Source of the DNA: Candidatus Pyrohabitans jungbluthii
GTDB taxonomy: Archaea > Hydrothermarchaeota > Hydrothermarchaeia > Hydrothermarchaeales > BMS3B
Assembly: GCA_002010065.2 (NCBI GenBank)
Contig: MTMD02000001.1
Location: 1 to 64,000, forward strand
DNA: 64,000 nucleotides
Direction: 5' to 3'
Part shown: positions 54,312 to 62,858 of the stretch, piece by piece
Layout: each line of letters opens with the position of its first letter
How positions within the stretch are numbered: the stretch's first letter is position 1
Position numbers and translations under genes: made by a program
The notes under the pieces: generated by a model
Told to the model about the DNA's origin: nothing
The model's input: the letters and a program-made list of their open reading frames with translations, nothing else
Databases searched by the model: none

Positions 54312-54379
54312 CCACAAAATATTTATAATGAAAAATCGTGATAATTGTTAATATCGGTGATTGTCGTAGAGGTGAAGAA

Positions 54380-55504
54380 ATGAAGCTTGCCTATGTTGGC
54401 TTGCCCTGTCAGCTTCAGGCGCTACGAAAGCTGCAGCTCTTCTCTGACCAGCTTGGCCAGGAGTGGGCTAACAGCGTGAGCCTTACTATTGGGCTGTTCT
54501 GCCGCGAGAACTGGGCGTACACCTGTTTCCGCGCCCTGGTTGAGGACGACTACGGCGTGAAGCTGAGCGAGGTTGAGAAGTTCGACATAAAGAAGGGCAA
54601 AGTTATAGGGATGCGCAACGGTGAGGTGGTGCTGGAGATACCCCTCGCGGAGACCAAGCCTTATGTGCGTGTGGGCTGCCAGGTTTGCCTCGACTTTTCC
54701 GCTGAGCTTGCAGACCTGAGCGTGGGCGCCGTGGGTTCGCCAGCGAAGTACAGCACCGTTATAGTGCGAACAAAGCGGGGTATGGACCTGCTTAAAGCAG
54801 CGGAACGCGAGGGCTACGTTGAGGTGAAGCACATAAGCGAGGTAAAGCCGGGACCGAAGCTGGTGCTCAAGCTCACAAAGGAGAAGCGCGACGAGAACCT
54901 CGCCGAGGCGGAGCGCAGAGAGCGCGCTGGCTACGTGGCTAAGCACATAGCCACGATGGGAGAGAACAATCTGGAGAAGCTGGTGGAGGAAGCCCAGGGC
55001 AAGAGCTTCGCTGATTTAGAAAAAGATGTTATAGACGCTGGCATGTGCATCTCATGCGGGACCTGCGTTGCGGTTGCGAGCGAACAGTTGGAGATGGTGG
55101 AGGAGCGCCCCCGCCTGAAGGAAGGTGCAAAGGGGGATGTGCCCAACGCTTACCTAGCATGTCCCCGCACCTCGCTGCCCAGCATGGTTATAGCCGAAAA
55201 GCTGTTCGCTGATGAGGGCGAAATGAATAGCGACAGCCTGGGGAAGTACATTGACATCTTCGCAGTCAAAGCCACGGATAAAGCAAAGCTCACCCGCTGG
55301 CAGGATGGTGGTGCAGTTACTGCGCTGCTGCTCTATGCGCTCAAGGCGGGAGAAATAGACGCGGCGATTACTGCGAAGCGTGACGAGAACTGGCGTCCAC
55401 TTGCAGTCGTAGCCTCGAGCGAGGAGGAGCTTCGCGAGACAGGAGGTACGCTCTACTGCTACGTGACCAACATGCCCCTGCTGCGGGAGGTGGCTTCAAA
55501 GTGA
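54380..55504 (+). CDS. FrhB-family protein with swapped domain order, first gene of the POR operon
   Basis: A 374-residue protein. Residues 1-150 match the C-terminal half of FrhB/FdhB proteins: [44 protein letters not shown] and [10 protein letters not shown]. Residues 215-374 match the N-terminal half: 4Fe-4S site CISCGTC (223-229) with Cys261, then [13 protein letters not shown] (309-321) and [13 protein letters not shown]. Normal order is the reverse, so the protein looks circularly permuted. FrhB proteins bind FAD and F420 and pass electrons to or from Fe-S centres. ATG 54380 follows GAGGTGAAGAA; the next gene overlaps by 4 nt. A role linking POR to F420 is inferred. Confidence 0.8.
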   Translation: MKLAYVGLPCQLQALRKLQLFSDQLGQEWANSVSLTIGLFCRENWAYTCFRALVEDDYGVKLSEVEKFDIKKGKVIGMRNGEVVLEIPLAETKPYVRVGCQVCLDFSAELADLSVGAVGSPAKYSTVIVRTKRGMDLLKAAEREGYVEVKHISEVKPGPKLVLKLTKEKRDENLAEAERRERAGYVAKHIATMGENNLEKLVEEAQGKSFADLEKDVIDAGMCISCGTCVAVASEQLEMVEERPRLKEGAKGDVPNAYLACPRTSLPSMVIAEKLFADEGEMNSDSLGKYIDIFAVKATDKAKLTRWQDGGAVTALLLYALKAGEIDAAITAKRDENWRPLAVVASSEEELRETGGTLYCYVTNMPLLREVASK

Positions 55505-56040
55505 AGGAAATACGCTTCCATGGTCGAGGAGGTCAGGGCGCAGTCACTGCTGCAGACCTGCTTGCAATGGCAGCCTTCTTTGACGGCAAGTACTCGCAGG
55601 CTTTCCCAAGCTTCGGCACAGAGCGCAGGGGGGCGCCTGTCACAGCGTTTGCCAGAATAAGCGACCGCTTCATCCGCTTGAGGAGTCAGATTTATGAGCC
55701 GGATTACATTGTGGTGCAGGACCCCTCGCTGCTCGAGGTTATAGATGTGGCGAAAGGACTTAAGAGCGATGGCAAGGCGCTTGTAAACACTGAGAAGAGC
55801 ACTTTGAAGCTAAACACCGAGGCTGAGGTTTACACGATAAACGCCACAAAGATTGCCCTCGACGTGCTGGGCGTGCCCATAGTCAACACCGCCATGATAG
55901 GTGCCTTTGCGGCGCTCACCAAAGAGGTTTCTCTGGATTCGGTAATAAAAGCGGTGCGCAGACGCTTTCCTGCAAAGCTCGCTGAAAAAAACGTTAAGGC
56001 GGTTGAGGTGGCGTACGAGAAGATGGAGGCCAAGCTATGA
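55501..56040 (+). CDS. porG: Pyruvate (2-oxoacid):ferredoxin oxidoreductase, gamma subunit
   Basis: A 179-residue gamma subunit: [36 protein letters not shown] and [15 protein letters not shown] start overlaps the FrhB-like stop by 4 nt. It is one of four POR subunits that turn pyruvate, CoA and oxidised ferredoxin into acetyl-CoA, CO2 and reduced ferredoxin, or run in reverse. Confidence 0.93.
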   Translation: MKEIRFHGRGGQGAVTAADLLAMAAFFDGKYSQAFPSFGTERRGAPVTAFARISDRFIRLRSQIYEPDYIVVQDPSLLEVIDVAKGLKSDGKALVNTEKSTLKLNTEAEVYTINATKIALDVLGVPIVNTAMIGAFAALTKEVSLDSVIKAVRRRFPAKLAEKNVKAVEVAYEKMEAKL

Positions 56041-56300
56041 AGGTTAACATCGCAGCGTGCATCACTGAGCCCGGGAGCTCAGAGCGTAATAAGACTGGCG
56101 GCTGGCGCGTTTTCCGCCCGGTGATTAACAATGAGCGCTGCATAGACTGCGGAAGCTGCTGGATATTCTGCCCTGAGGCGTGCATATCCCGTGACGAGAA
56201 GGGCGAGTATGAGGTGGACCTGGACTTCTGCAAAGGCTGCGGAATCTGTGCAAATGAGTGCCCGTCTGAAGCTATAGAGATGGTGCTGGAGGAGAAGTGA
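56037..56300 (+). CDS. porD: POR delta subunit, 2[4Fe-4S] ferredoxin
   Basis: An 87-residue ferredoxin-type subunit with two clusters: [12 protein letters not shown] and [12 protein letters not shown]. It carries electrons from the TPP subunits to external ferredoxin. ATG overlaps porG by 4 nt. Confidence 0.94.
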   Translation: MKVNIAACITEPGSSERNKTGGWRVFRPVINNERCIDCGSCWIFCPEACISRDEKGEYEVDLDFCKGCGICANECPSEAIEMVLEEK

Positions 56301-57472
56301 TGCCCCACAAGGATGTGATGCATGGCTCTCGCGCGGTTGCCGAGGCGGTAAGGCTGTGCGACGTTAAAGTGGTTGCCGCTTACCCAATTACACCCCAGAC
56401 GCACATCGTGGAAGACATCGCCGAGATGGTGGCAAACGGCGAGCTTAAGGCAGAGTACATAATGGTTGAGAGTGAGCACTCTGCCATGAGCGCATGTATT
56501 GGAGCGAGCGCTACAGGGGCAAGGGTGTTCACCGCCACTGCTTCGCAGGGGCTTGCGCTCATGCATGAGGTGCTGTGGATAGCCTCTGGCATGCGCCTTC
56601 CTATCGTCATGGTCAACGCAAACCGTGCGCTGAGTGCGCCGATAAACATCTGGAACGACCAGAGCGACTCCATCGCCGAGCGTGACTCTGGCTGGGTTCA
56701 GATTTACGTGGAGACCAACCAGGAGGCGCTGGACAGCGTGATTCAGGCTTACCGCATAGCTGAGCATAAGGATGTGCTCCTGCCCGTGATGGTGTGCATG
56801 GACGGCTTCGTGCTCACCCATACCGTGGAGCCGGTAGAGGTGCCTGACGAAGAGCAGGTGAAGCGCTATCTGCCTGAGTTTGACCCACCTTATGTGCTCG
56901 ACCCTGAGCAGCCTGTTACCATGGGTTCCCTGGGCGACCCCAACTACTATATGGAGTTCAGGAAGCAGCAGGAGCTTGCGATGGAGAATGCGCTTCGCGT
57001 GGCGAAGCAGGCGGATGAGGAGTTTAAGGAGATCTTCGGGCGAGGTTATGGTCTGGTCGAGGGCTACAACCTCGAAAACGCCGAGATTGTGCTGGTAACT
57101 ATGGGCTCCCTGGCAGGTACCATAAAAGAGACGCTCGACGCCCTAGGCGATGAGAAGGTTGGCCTGCTCAGGATCCGCCTCTTCCGCCCCTTCCCGAAGG
57201 AGGAGGTGCGGAAAGCACTTGCGCAGGCGAAGGTGATAAATGTAATTGAAAAAGATGTTTCCATCGGCTTTGGTGAAGGTGCTCTGATGACTGAGCTCAA
57301 GAGCGTGCTCTACGGCAGCAATGCAAAGATTCTCGGTACCGTCGCTGGGTTAGGCGGGCGAGACATAACCATGACGCACATCCGCGAGGCTATTGAGCGG
57401 GCAAAGCGTGCGCTGCGTGGCGAAAGCGTTGAAGAAGTAGCCTGGGCAGGTTTGAAGGAGGAAGCGCTGTGA
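56300..57472 (+). CDS. porA: POR alpha subunit
   Basis: A 390-residue alpha subunit: [55 protein letters not shown] (shown in parts), [18 protein letters not shown] and [15 protein letters not shown] 56300 overlaps the porD stop as TGATG. Substrate pyruvate is likely from the gene order G-D-A-B, though other 2-oxoacids cannot be ruled out. Confidence 0.94.
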   Translation: MPHKDVMHGSRAVAEAVRLCDVKVVAAYPITPQTHIVEDIAEMVANGELKAEYIMVESEHSAMSACIGASATGARVFTATASQGLALMHEVLWIASGMRLPIVMVNANRALSAPINIWNDQSDSIAERDSGWVQIYVETNQEALDSVIQAYRIAEHKDVLLPVMVCMDGFVLTHTVEPVEVPDEEQVKRYLPEFDPPYVLDPEQPVTMGSLGDPNYYMEFRKQQELAMENALRVAKQADEEFKEIFGRGYGLVEGYNLENAEIVLVTMGSLAGTIKETLDALGDEKVGLLRIRLFRPFPKEEVRKALAQAKVINVIEKDVSIGFGEGALMTELKSVLYGSNAKILGTVAGLGGRDITMTHIREAIERAKRALRGESVEEVAWAGLKEEAL

Positions 57473-58443
57473 AGGTCGTTGCAGATATTCCCAGCTATGT
57501 GAAGTGCCGCCACGTGTGCGGCGCAAGTTTAGCGGCTAACCGCTGCTTCAAGTTCAGACTCAATGTTAAAGATGTAAATGAAGAGGAGTATTTTGCTCCT
57601 GGACATAGAGGTTGCGCCGGCTGTGGTTGCACCATAGCCATGAGGCTTGCGCTTAAAGTCGCTGGTAAGAATGTGATTGTAACCCACGCAACTGGGTGCA
57701 TGGAGGTTATAAGTTCACCCTATCCAGAGACCGCCTGGCGCGTGCCCTGGATTCACGTCGCCTTTGAAAATTCCGCCGCCGTGGCGAGCGGCGTGGAAGC
57801 TGCGCTCAAAGCACTGGGTAAAAAGGACAGGGTTAAGGTAATCGCCTTTGGTGGCGACGGCGGTACTGTGGATATAGGCTTCCAGGCGCTCAGTGGCGCT
57901 CTGGAGCGCGGGCATGACTTCGTGTACATATGCTATGACAATGAGGCGTACATGAACACAGGTATACAGCGCTCTGGCTCCACGCCCTACGGAGCTAGCA
58001 CCACCACCTCACCCCCTGGCAAGGAGAGCTTTGGTAACAAAACCTTTAAGAAGGATATGCCCCACATAGTCGCTGCCCACGGCATACCCTACGTGGCCAC
58101 TGCAAGCGTGGCTTTCCCCCTAGACTACATGGAGAAGGTAAAGAAGGCGCTTAGCGTAGAGGGACCTGCGTATGTGCATGTGCACGCGCCCTGCACCCCC
58201 GGCTGGGGAATAGCCAGCGAGAAGAGCATAGAAGTCGCGAGGTTAGCGGTGGACAGCGGCATGTGGATACTCTACGAGATAGAGAATGGCAAAAGCAGGG
58301 TGACCTACAAGCCCACGGTGAAGAAGCCTGTGAAAGAGTACCTACGCATGCAGAAGCGCTTCCGCCACCTCACAGAGGAGCACATCGATGTGCTTCAGCG
58401 CTACGTTGACGAGCGCTGGGCGGAGGTCTTTGGTGAGGATTAA
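57469..58443 (+). CDS. porB: POR beta subunit, thiamine diphosphate-binding
   Basis: A 324-residue beta subunit. An N-terminal region holds cysteines CRHVC, then [14 protein letters not shown] and [11 protein letters not shown]. The TPP motif [17 protein letters not shown] ends with [14 protein letters not shown]. Pyruvate-type specificity is suggested by [18 protein letters not shown] start overlaps porA by 4 nt. This ends the operon. Confidence 0.94.
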   Translation: MKVVADIPSYVKCRHVCGASLAANRCFKFRLNVKDVNEEEYFAPGHRGCAGCGCTIAMRLALKVAGKNVIVTHATGCMEVISSPYPETAWRVPWIHVAFENSAAVASGVEAALKALGKKDRVKVIAFGGDGGTVDIGFQALSGALERGHDFVYICYDNEAYMNTGIQRSGSTPYGASTTTSPPGKESFGNKTFKKDMPHIVAAHGIPYVATASVAFPLDYMEKVKKALSVEGPAYVHVHAPCTPGWGIASEKSIEVARLAVDSGMWILYEIENGKSRVTYKPTVKKPVKEYLRMQKRFRHLTEEHIDVLQRYVDERWAEVFGED

Positions 58444-58601
58444 TTAGCGAGGTCAGTAGTTTCAGAGGCACTGCATGGAGAGTGGCGACTTTTAGTTTTT
58501 TAATTCTTTAGCTTATACTTTATTTGCGATTATAATTACATTTTTGGTAAAAACGTAAGATTTATCTGTTTATCGAAGAAAAATTCAGCAATACTGGAAA
58601 G

Positions 58602-59057
58602 TTAATGGCATCCCTTCTCACAGGTCTCGCGGGCGAACTCCTCCTCGCGCACGCCTATATGCTCCTCCCTTGCCAGAACCTCCCCGCTCACAGGGTCAAC
58701 GTAGACAACCATTGCATTTATGCTTCCTAAGCCTGCGCACCCGCACTTTCGCTCCATAATCTCCACCCGCCAGAGGTAGCGTCCCACCTCAGGCTTGAAC
58801 TCCAGCACAGCGCGCTCCACTCGCAGCGATGCGTTCTCAAAATGCTCCTCCGCAAATTTTATAAACTCCTCATCCTCGCTGGCGATGCGTACTGCTTCCT
58901 CGCTGGATATGGGGATGTGCACACTCGAGTTAAGCTTCTCAAGCTGTGCACTTAGCTGCGCCACCTCCCCGCTAACGCGTGCATAATTAAAAAGCAACCC
59001 ACCGGTTAAAAGCGCAAAGGCTACTATCACTACAGCAAGAGTTTTATTTTCCACCAT
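58602..59057 (-). CDS. Membrane-anchored PepSY-like protein
   Basis: A 151-residue protein with one N-terminal membrane helix (about 8-25), a short coiled coil (GEVAQLSAQLEKL), and an outer domain with PepSY-like features: ISSEEAVRIASED and VVYVDPVSGEVLAREEH. Cysteines CGC and C-x3-C at the end suggest disulfides or metal binding. Last gene of the serA operon. Confidence 0.6.
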   Translation of the reverse strand: MVENKTLAVVIVAFALLTGGLLFNYARVSGEVAQLSAQLEKLNSSVHIPISSEEAVRIASEDEEFIKFAEEHFENASLRVERAVLEFKPEVGRYLWRVEIMERKCGCAGLGSINAMVVYVDPVSGEVLAREEHIGVREEEFARETCEKGCH

Positions 59058-59058
59058 C

Positions 59059-59316
59059 TCAGGCTCTCGGGATACCGCCCTCGTTGATTATGAGCACATC
59101 CTTCACCGCCTTAACTGCAGTGAAGGGTATAAGGATTTCACCCCGCTCATTCAGCCTGAAGTACTTCGGGTCCACATCTTTGCCCGGCTTAACTATGAGC
59201 ATCATCACTTTGCCCGCGACGGTCTCAATGCTTATGTCAGTAAGCCTGCCTATAACTGTTCCGCGGTCACTAACCACATTCCTCCCGATCAGGTCTCTCC
59301 CTGCAATCCTGCCCAT
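59059..59316 (-). CDS. PRC-barrel domain protein
   Basis: An 85-residue stand-alone PRC barrel: GRDLIGRNVVSDRGTVIGRLTDISIE, VDPKYFRLNERGEILIPFTAVKAV (in parts). Archaeal PRC-barrel proteins include cell-division factors (CdpB types), others are of unknown role. It lies between two CBS genes and the PepSY-like gene, whose start overlaps its end region. Confidence 0.85.
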   Translation of the reverse strand: MGRIAGRDLIGRNVVSDRGTVIGRLTDISIETVAGKVMMLIVKPGKDVDPKYFRLNERGEILIPFTAVKAVKDVLIINEGGIPRA

Positions 59317-59351
59317 TCTCTCCTGCCTCCATGTCTAAATTTGCAAAGGCG

Positions 59352-59768
59352 CTACTTAAAGCTTAGCCCTCTCCTTGCTGCGGATATTATGTCGCTAAGG
59401 GTAATTATACCCTCTGGCATCTGAGTCAGCTCGGTTTTGCCTTTTGCACCCTTAACCACAAAAAGCCTGCTCACCCTGTTCTCCCTCATCAGCTTCGCTG
59501 CCTCAAGAAGCGTCGCATCAGGGTCTATTCCAAAAAAGCTAGTGCTCATTATCTCCTCAACCTTCGCCTCCTTGCTTATACCCCTGCTCAGGGCACGCAC
59601 CATGTCTGTATCTGAAACAACCCCTACGGGCTTGCCCTCATTGTTCACCACGAGCAAGCCGGAGATGCCCTCGTTGCGCATTACGCGAGCGACGTCGCGC
59701 AGGCTCATACCCACCTCCACTGTGATAAGTGGCTTCCTGAGGAAATCTGAAACCTTGCTCTCCAGCAT
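59352..59768 (-). CDS. CBS domain pair protein
   Basis: A 138-residue two-CBS protein: KVSDFLRKPLITVEVGMSL and KVEEIMSTSFFGIDPDATL, ending ITLSDIISAARRG. It resembles its upstream neighbour, so the pair probably arose by duplication. The ATG at 59768 follows GGAGTGAG. Confidence 0.88.
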   Translation of the reverse strand: MLESKVSDFLRKPLITVEVGMSLRDVARVMRNEGISGLLVVNNEGKPVGVVSDTDMVRALSRGISKEAKVEEIMSTSFFGIDPDATLLEAAKLMRENRVSRLFVVKGAKGKTELTQMPEGIITLSDIISAARRGLSFK

Positions 59769-59774
59769 CACAAC

Positions 59775-60188
59775 TCACTCCGCAATGTACCTCACCAGAT
59801 CAGAGGAGGTAAGTATTCCAACAGGGAGCTGGAGGTAGGGCTTTGAGAGGCTCGCCTTCTCCGGCCTCTCCTCCTTTACCACAAAGAGGCGGTGCACCCT
59901 CTCGCGCTCCATCACGCGGGCTGCCTTTTCCAAAGGTGCCTCCTCCTCAATTATAAGAGTAAAGGGCATCATCACCTCGCTCACCTTCGTGGTCTCAAGA
60001 TCCTTGCCCTTGATGATAGCGTCCAGCACGTCGGTATCTGATATTACACCCACCGTATCGCCGTCCTCGCTTACCACCGCAACGCCCGAGATTCTGTACT
60101 TCGCCATAACTCTTACCACATCGCTCAGCGTGGCGTTAATGTCGACGGTGTAAACCCCCCGCGTCATATAATCCTTAACCATCGCCAT
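59775..60188 (-). CDS. CBS domain pair protein
   Basis: A 137-residue two-CBS protein: MVKDYMTRGVYTVDINATLSDV and KVSEVMMPFTLIIEEEAPL. It starts 4 nt after the serA stop with GGAG inside the serA end, so it is in the same operon. Possibly an energy or serine-pathway sensor, but no direct evidence. Confidence 0.88.
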   Translation of the reverse strand: MAMVKDYMTRGVYTVDINATLSDVVRVMAKYRISGVAVVSEDGDTVGVISDTDVLDAIIKGKDLETTKVSEVMMPFTLIIEEEAPLEKAARVMERERVHRLFVVKEERPEKASLSKPYLQLPVGILTSSDLVRYIAE

Positions 60189-60192
60189 GCTC

Positions 60193-61767
60193 TCACATCT
60201 CCAGCTCCTTTACGCTGTAAACCCCAGGTATTGAAGCGATTTCCTTAACCACCTCTTTACCTACAGGCTGGTCCACGCTCAGCACCATAAGCTGCGTTTC
60301 GCCTTTCTCGCGTCTGCCCACCTGCATTGCTCCTATATTTATCTGTTTTTCCCCCAGAACCGTCGCCACTCTGCCTATCATCCCAGGCTTATCCTCATGC
60401 TTCACAATGAGCATCTTCCCGCTCGGGGTTAGCTCAATGGCGTACTCCTCTATGCCTGTGATTCTCACCTCGCCGCCAACGCTTGAGCCCTTGACCATGG
60501 TCTCGCCCTCGTCGGTCTTCACCCTGAGGATTATAAGGCTCTCGTACTTCTCTGCATCCTCCCGCTTTGCCTGGGTAATGCGTATATCGCGGTTTTTCGC
60601 CACCACAGGCGCGTTCAACAGGTTCACACCTTCTGTAAGAATGGGCGAGAGCAAACCTTTGAGAGCCGCATTGGTGAGCACCTCCTGGTGTTCCTCCTCC
60701 GCAAGGGCTCCACAGAAGGTCACCTCCACATCGCGAATCCTGCCAGAGACAAGCTGAATTGCGAAGTTGCCCAGTGCCTCTGCAAGCGCAAGGTGATCCT
60801 TGAGCTTATCCAGCACCTCCGGCGGAAGCCTGGGCATGTTCACCACATTGCGCGGAGGTTCGCCGCGAAGCACCTTGAGCACTTCCTCGCAGGCAATGAG
60901 CGAAGCATAGCGCTGCGCTTCTTCGGTTGAAGCACCCAGGTGAGGTGTAACTATGCAGTTGTCCAGCTCCAGGAGAGGGTTGCCGAATGGTGGCTCCTTC
61001 TCAAACACGTCAAGGGCAGCACCTGCCAGCTTACCTGAGCGCAGGGCATCGTAAAGCGCTGCCTCATCCACCACGCCCCCGCGGGCGGCGTTTATTAAGT
61101 ACGCCCCGTCCTTCATCTTGGCTATAGCTTCGGCATTTATCAGGTGCCTGGTCTGCTCCGTCAGGGGCACGTGGATGGTGATAAAATCGCTCCTCGCAAG
61201 AAGTTCGTCAAGCTCAACCACCTCAACGCCCAGCTCCTCTGCAAGCTTCTTTGAGATGTAGGGGTCGTAGGCTATGCAATGCATCTCAAAGGCTTTGGCC
61301 TTGCGCACCACCTGGGAGCCTATCCTACCCATCCCTATTACGCCCAGAGTTTTTCCGCGAAGCTCAATGCCCAGAAACTTCTTCTTCTCCCACTTACCTG
61401 CCTTGAGGCTGGCATTCGCCTGAGGTATTCGCCTTGCGAGAGCAAGCATTAAACCAATGGTATGCTCCGCTACGGTTATGGACGAAGCTTCGGGAGCGTT
61501 AACCACGATAATGCCACGCTCTGTCGCAGCCTTGATATCGATGTTGTCCACGCCCACGCCAGCTCTGCCTATAACCTTAAGGTTCTCAGCAGCTTCTATC
61601 ACGTCTCGGGTAACCTTTGTGGCACTCCTAACGAGAAGCCCATCTTTATCGCGAATCTTCTCAATAAGCTCCTCTTTGCTTAACCCAGTTGCAACCTCAA
61701 CCTCTGCATGCTGACGAAGAAGCTCTATCCCTGCCTCGTGGAGATGGTCGCTCACCAGTATCTTCAT
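60193..61767 (-). CDS. serA: D-3-phosphoglycerate dehydrogenase
   Basis: A 524-residue SerA: NAD fold [12 protein letters not shown], catalytic Arg, Glu and His in [23 protein letters not shown] and [10 protein letters not shown] middle ASB domain (about 320-450) and a C-terminal ACT domain ([20 protein letters not shown]) complete the long form, which serine may inhibit. ATG 61767 follows AGGAGGTTCAGG. First step of serine synthesis. Confidence 0.95.
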   Translation of the reverse strand: MKILVSDHLHEAGIELLRQHAEVEVATGLSKEELIEKIRDKDGLLVRSATKVTRDVIEAAENLKVIGRAGVGVDNIDIKAATERGIIVVNAPEASSITVAEHTIGLMLALARRIPQANASLKAGKWEKKKFLGIELRGKTLGVIGMGRIGSQVVRKAKAFEMHCIAYDPYISKKLAEELGVEVVELDELLARSDFITIHVPLTEQTRHLINAEAIAKMKDGAYLINAARGGVVDEAALYDALRSGKLAGAALDVFEKEPPFGNPLLELDNCIVTPHLGASTEEAQRYASLIACEEVLKVLRGEPPRNVVNMPRLPPEVLDKLKDHLALAEALGNFAIQLVSGRIRDVEVTFCGALAEEEHQEVLTNAALKGLLSPILTEGVNLLNAPVVAKNRDIRITQAKREDAEKYESLIILRVKTDEGETMVKGSSVGGEVRITGIEEYAIELTPSGKMLIVKHEDKPGMIGRVATVLGEKQINIGAMQVGRREKGETQLMVLSVDQPVGKEVVKEIASIPGVYSVKELEM

Positions 61768-61836
61768 CCTGAACCTCCTGCGTCTGAATTTTTCATATAA
61801 TGGGGTGCGGTGGTATTTAAAATATTCTCTGAATAG

Positions 61837-61943
61837 GGGCGCCTTCCCCGCCCCTATCACCCCTTCCGTACCAGTAAGGGCGCCTTCCCCGCTTCGTCAC
61901 CCGGAACCGAGTTCCGGGCAACCCCTATCACCCCATCCTCACC
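61837..61943. repeat. GC-rich dispersed repeat, second locus
   Basis: On the minus strand unit 1 (61837-61872) reads GGTACGGAAGGGGTGATAGG then GGCGGGGAAGGCGCCC, close to 53802-53837. Unit 2 (61878-61943) begins GGTGAGGATGGGGTGATAGG, close to 53845-53880, but is interrupted by a perfect hairpin (CCCGGAAC, CGA, GTTCCGGG; 61900-61918). It lies between divergent serA and bioY. Confidence 0.65.
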
Positions 61944-61988
61944 AAGGCGCCGCACATACAGGAGAAGTAAAAGCCGGCAGCAGAAAAA

Positions 61989-61996
61989 TTTATAAG
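61989..61996 (+). promoter_or_regulatory. TATA box of bioY
   Basis: TTTATAAG, about 25 nt before the predicted start of transcription near 62018, which falls within the BirA-type operator. Confidence 0.6.
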
Positions 61997-62007
61997 CCAC
62001 TTACGTG

Positions 62008-62039
62008 TTGTTAACCACAGGATAAATCAAGGTTAACGA
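62008..62039 (+). promoter_or_regulatory. BirA-type biotin operator before bioY
   Basis: TTGTTAACC, 14-nt spacer, GGTTAACGA. The arms match the known bacterial and archaeal BirA box (TTGTAAACC-N14/15-GGTTTACAA type) with one mismatch at the outer end. It overlaps the likely transcription start and ends 12 nt before the bioY ATG. A BirA with an HTH domain would repress bioY when biotin is plentiful. Confidence 0.75.
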
Positions 62040-62051
62040 AGGTGGTGAGGA

Positions 62052-62852
62052 ATGTTCATAAGCGAGAACGCAAGGCTCAACTTTTTCAGGTGGCGGTACG
62101 AGGCAGAGTTCTACTACAAGCTTGCTCTTGCCTTTACCTTTGCCGGGCTCACCGGCATTGGGGCGCAGGCGAAGCTATACCTTCCCTTCACCCCTGTGCC
62201 AATAACAGGACAGGTGTTCTTTGTGCTCCTGAGCGGCGTTGTGCTGGGCAGGAATTACGGCGCGTTGAGCATGGCGCTCTACGCAGCGCTTGGTGCTTTA
62301 GGTGTACCCTGGTTCGCCGGGGGTAAGGCTGGAGTAGAGGTGCTCCTGGGCGCAACCGGAGGCTACATCCTCGGCTTCATCCTTGCTTCATACCTGATTG
62401 GCTACTTCACCGACACCTACATAAGCTCTCGAAGCCTAGCCTCGCAGCTCGGGCTAATGTTCGCTGGCGTTGGGATAATCTACACTCTTGGCGCAGTGCA
62501 GCTCGCTCACGTGGCGAAGCTGAGCACTGGCGAGGCTCTAGCTAAAGGGGTGCTCCCATTCATCCCGGGCGATATACTAAAGGCCCTCGCCGCAGTAGCA
62601 ATTTCCACAGCGGTCCTGCCTAAGGCAAGCTATGCCCAGGAAAAAGACGCAGGTGCACAGAGCGCAGGAAGAGCAAGGCTCTACCTCAGCGCCATCGCAG
62701 CAACGGCGGCTGCTTTCTTCCTGGCACTCTTCTGGATAAAACTCTTGGGACTCAAAAGCGCGAGCGTGGCGGAGCTTCTGTGGTATTCGCTGACCTACTC
62801 CGCAGCGGTGCTCCTGTGCGCCGGAAGCGCAGCCTACCTGGCGAAGAGGTAG
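62052..62852 (+). CDS. bioY: BioY biotin transporter with C-terminal extension
   Basis: A 266-residue membrane protein. Residues 20-190 are BioY: LPFTPVPITGQVFFVLLSGVVLG, LYAALGALGVPWFAGG, GATGGYILGF and LPFIPGDILKALAAV. Typical BioY is about 180-200 residues; here a loop and two more membrane helices (about 210-262) follow. BioY is the S component of an ECF transporter. No ecfA/T genes are adjacent. Biotin operator upstream. Confidence 0.92.
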   Translation: MFISENARLNFFRWRYEAEFYYKLALAFTFAGLTGIGAQAKLYLPFTPVPITGQVFFVLLSGVVLGRNYGALSMALYAALGALGVPWFAGGKAGVEVLLGATGGYILGFILASYLIGYFTDTYISSRSLASQLGLMFAGVGIIYTLGAVQLAHVAKLSTGEALAKGVLPFIPGDILKALAAVAISTAVLPKASYAQEKDAGAQSAGRARLYLSAIAATAAAFFLALFWIKLLGLKSASVAELLWYSLTYSAAVLLCAGSAAYLAKR

Positions 62853-62858
62853 CCTGAG

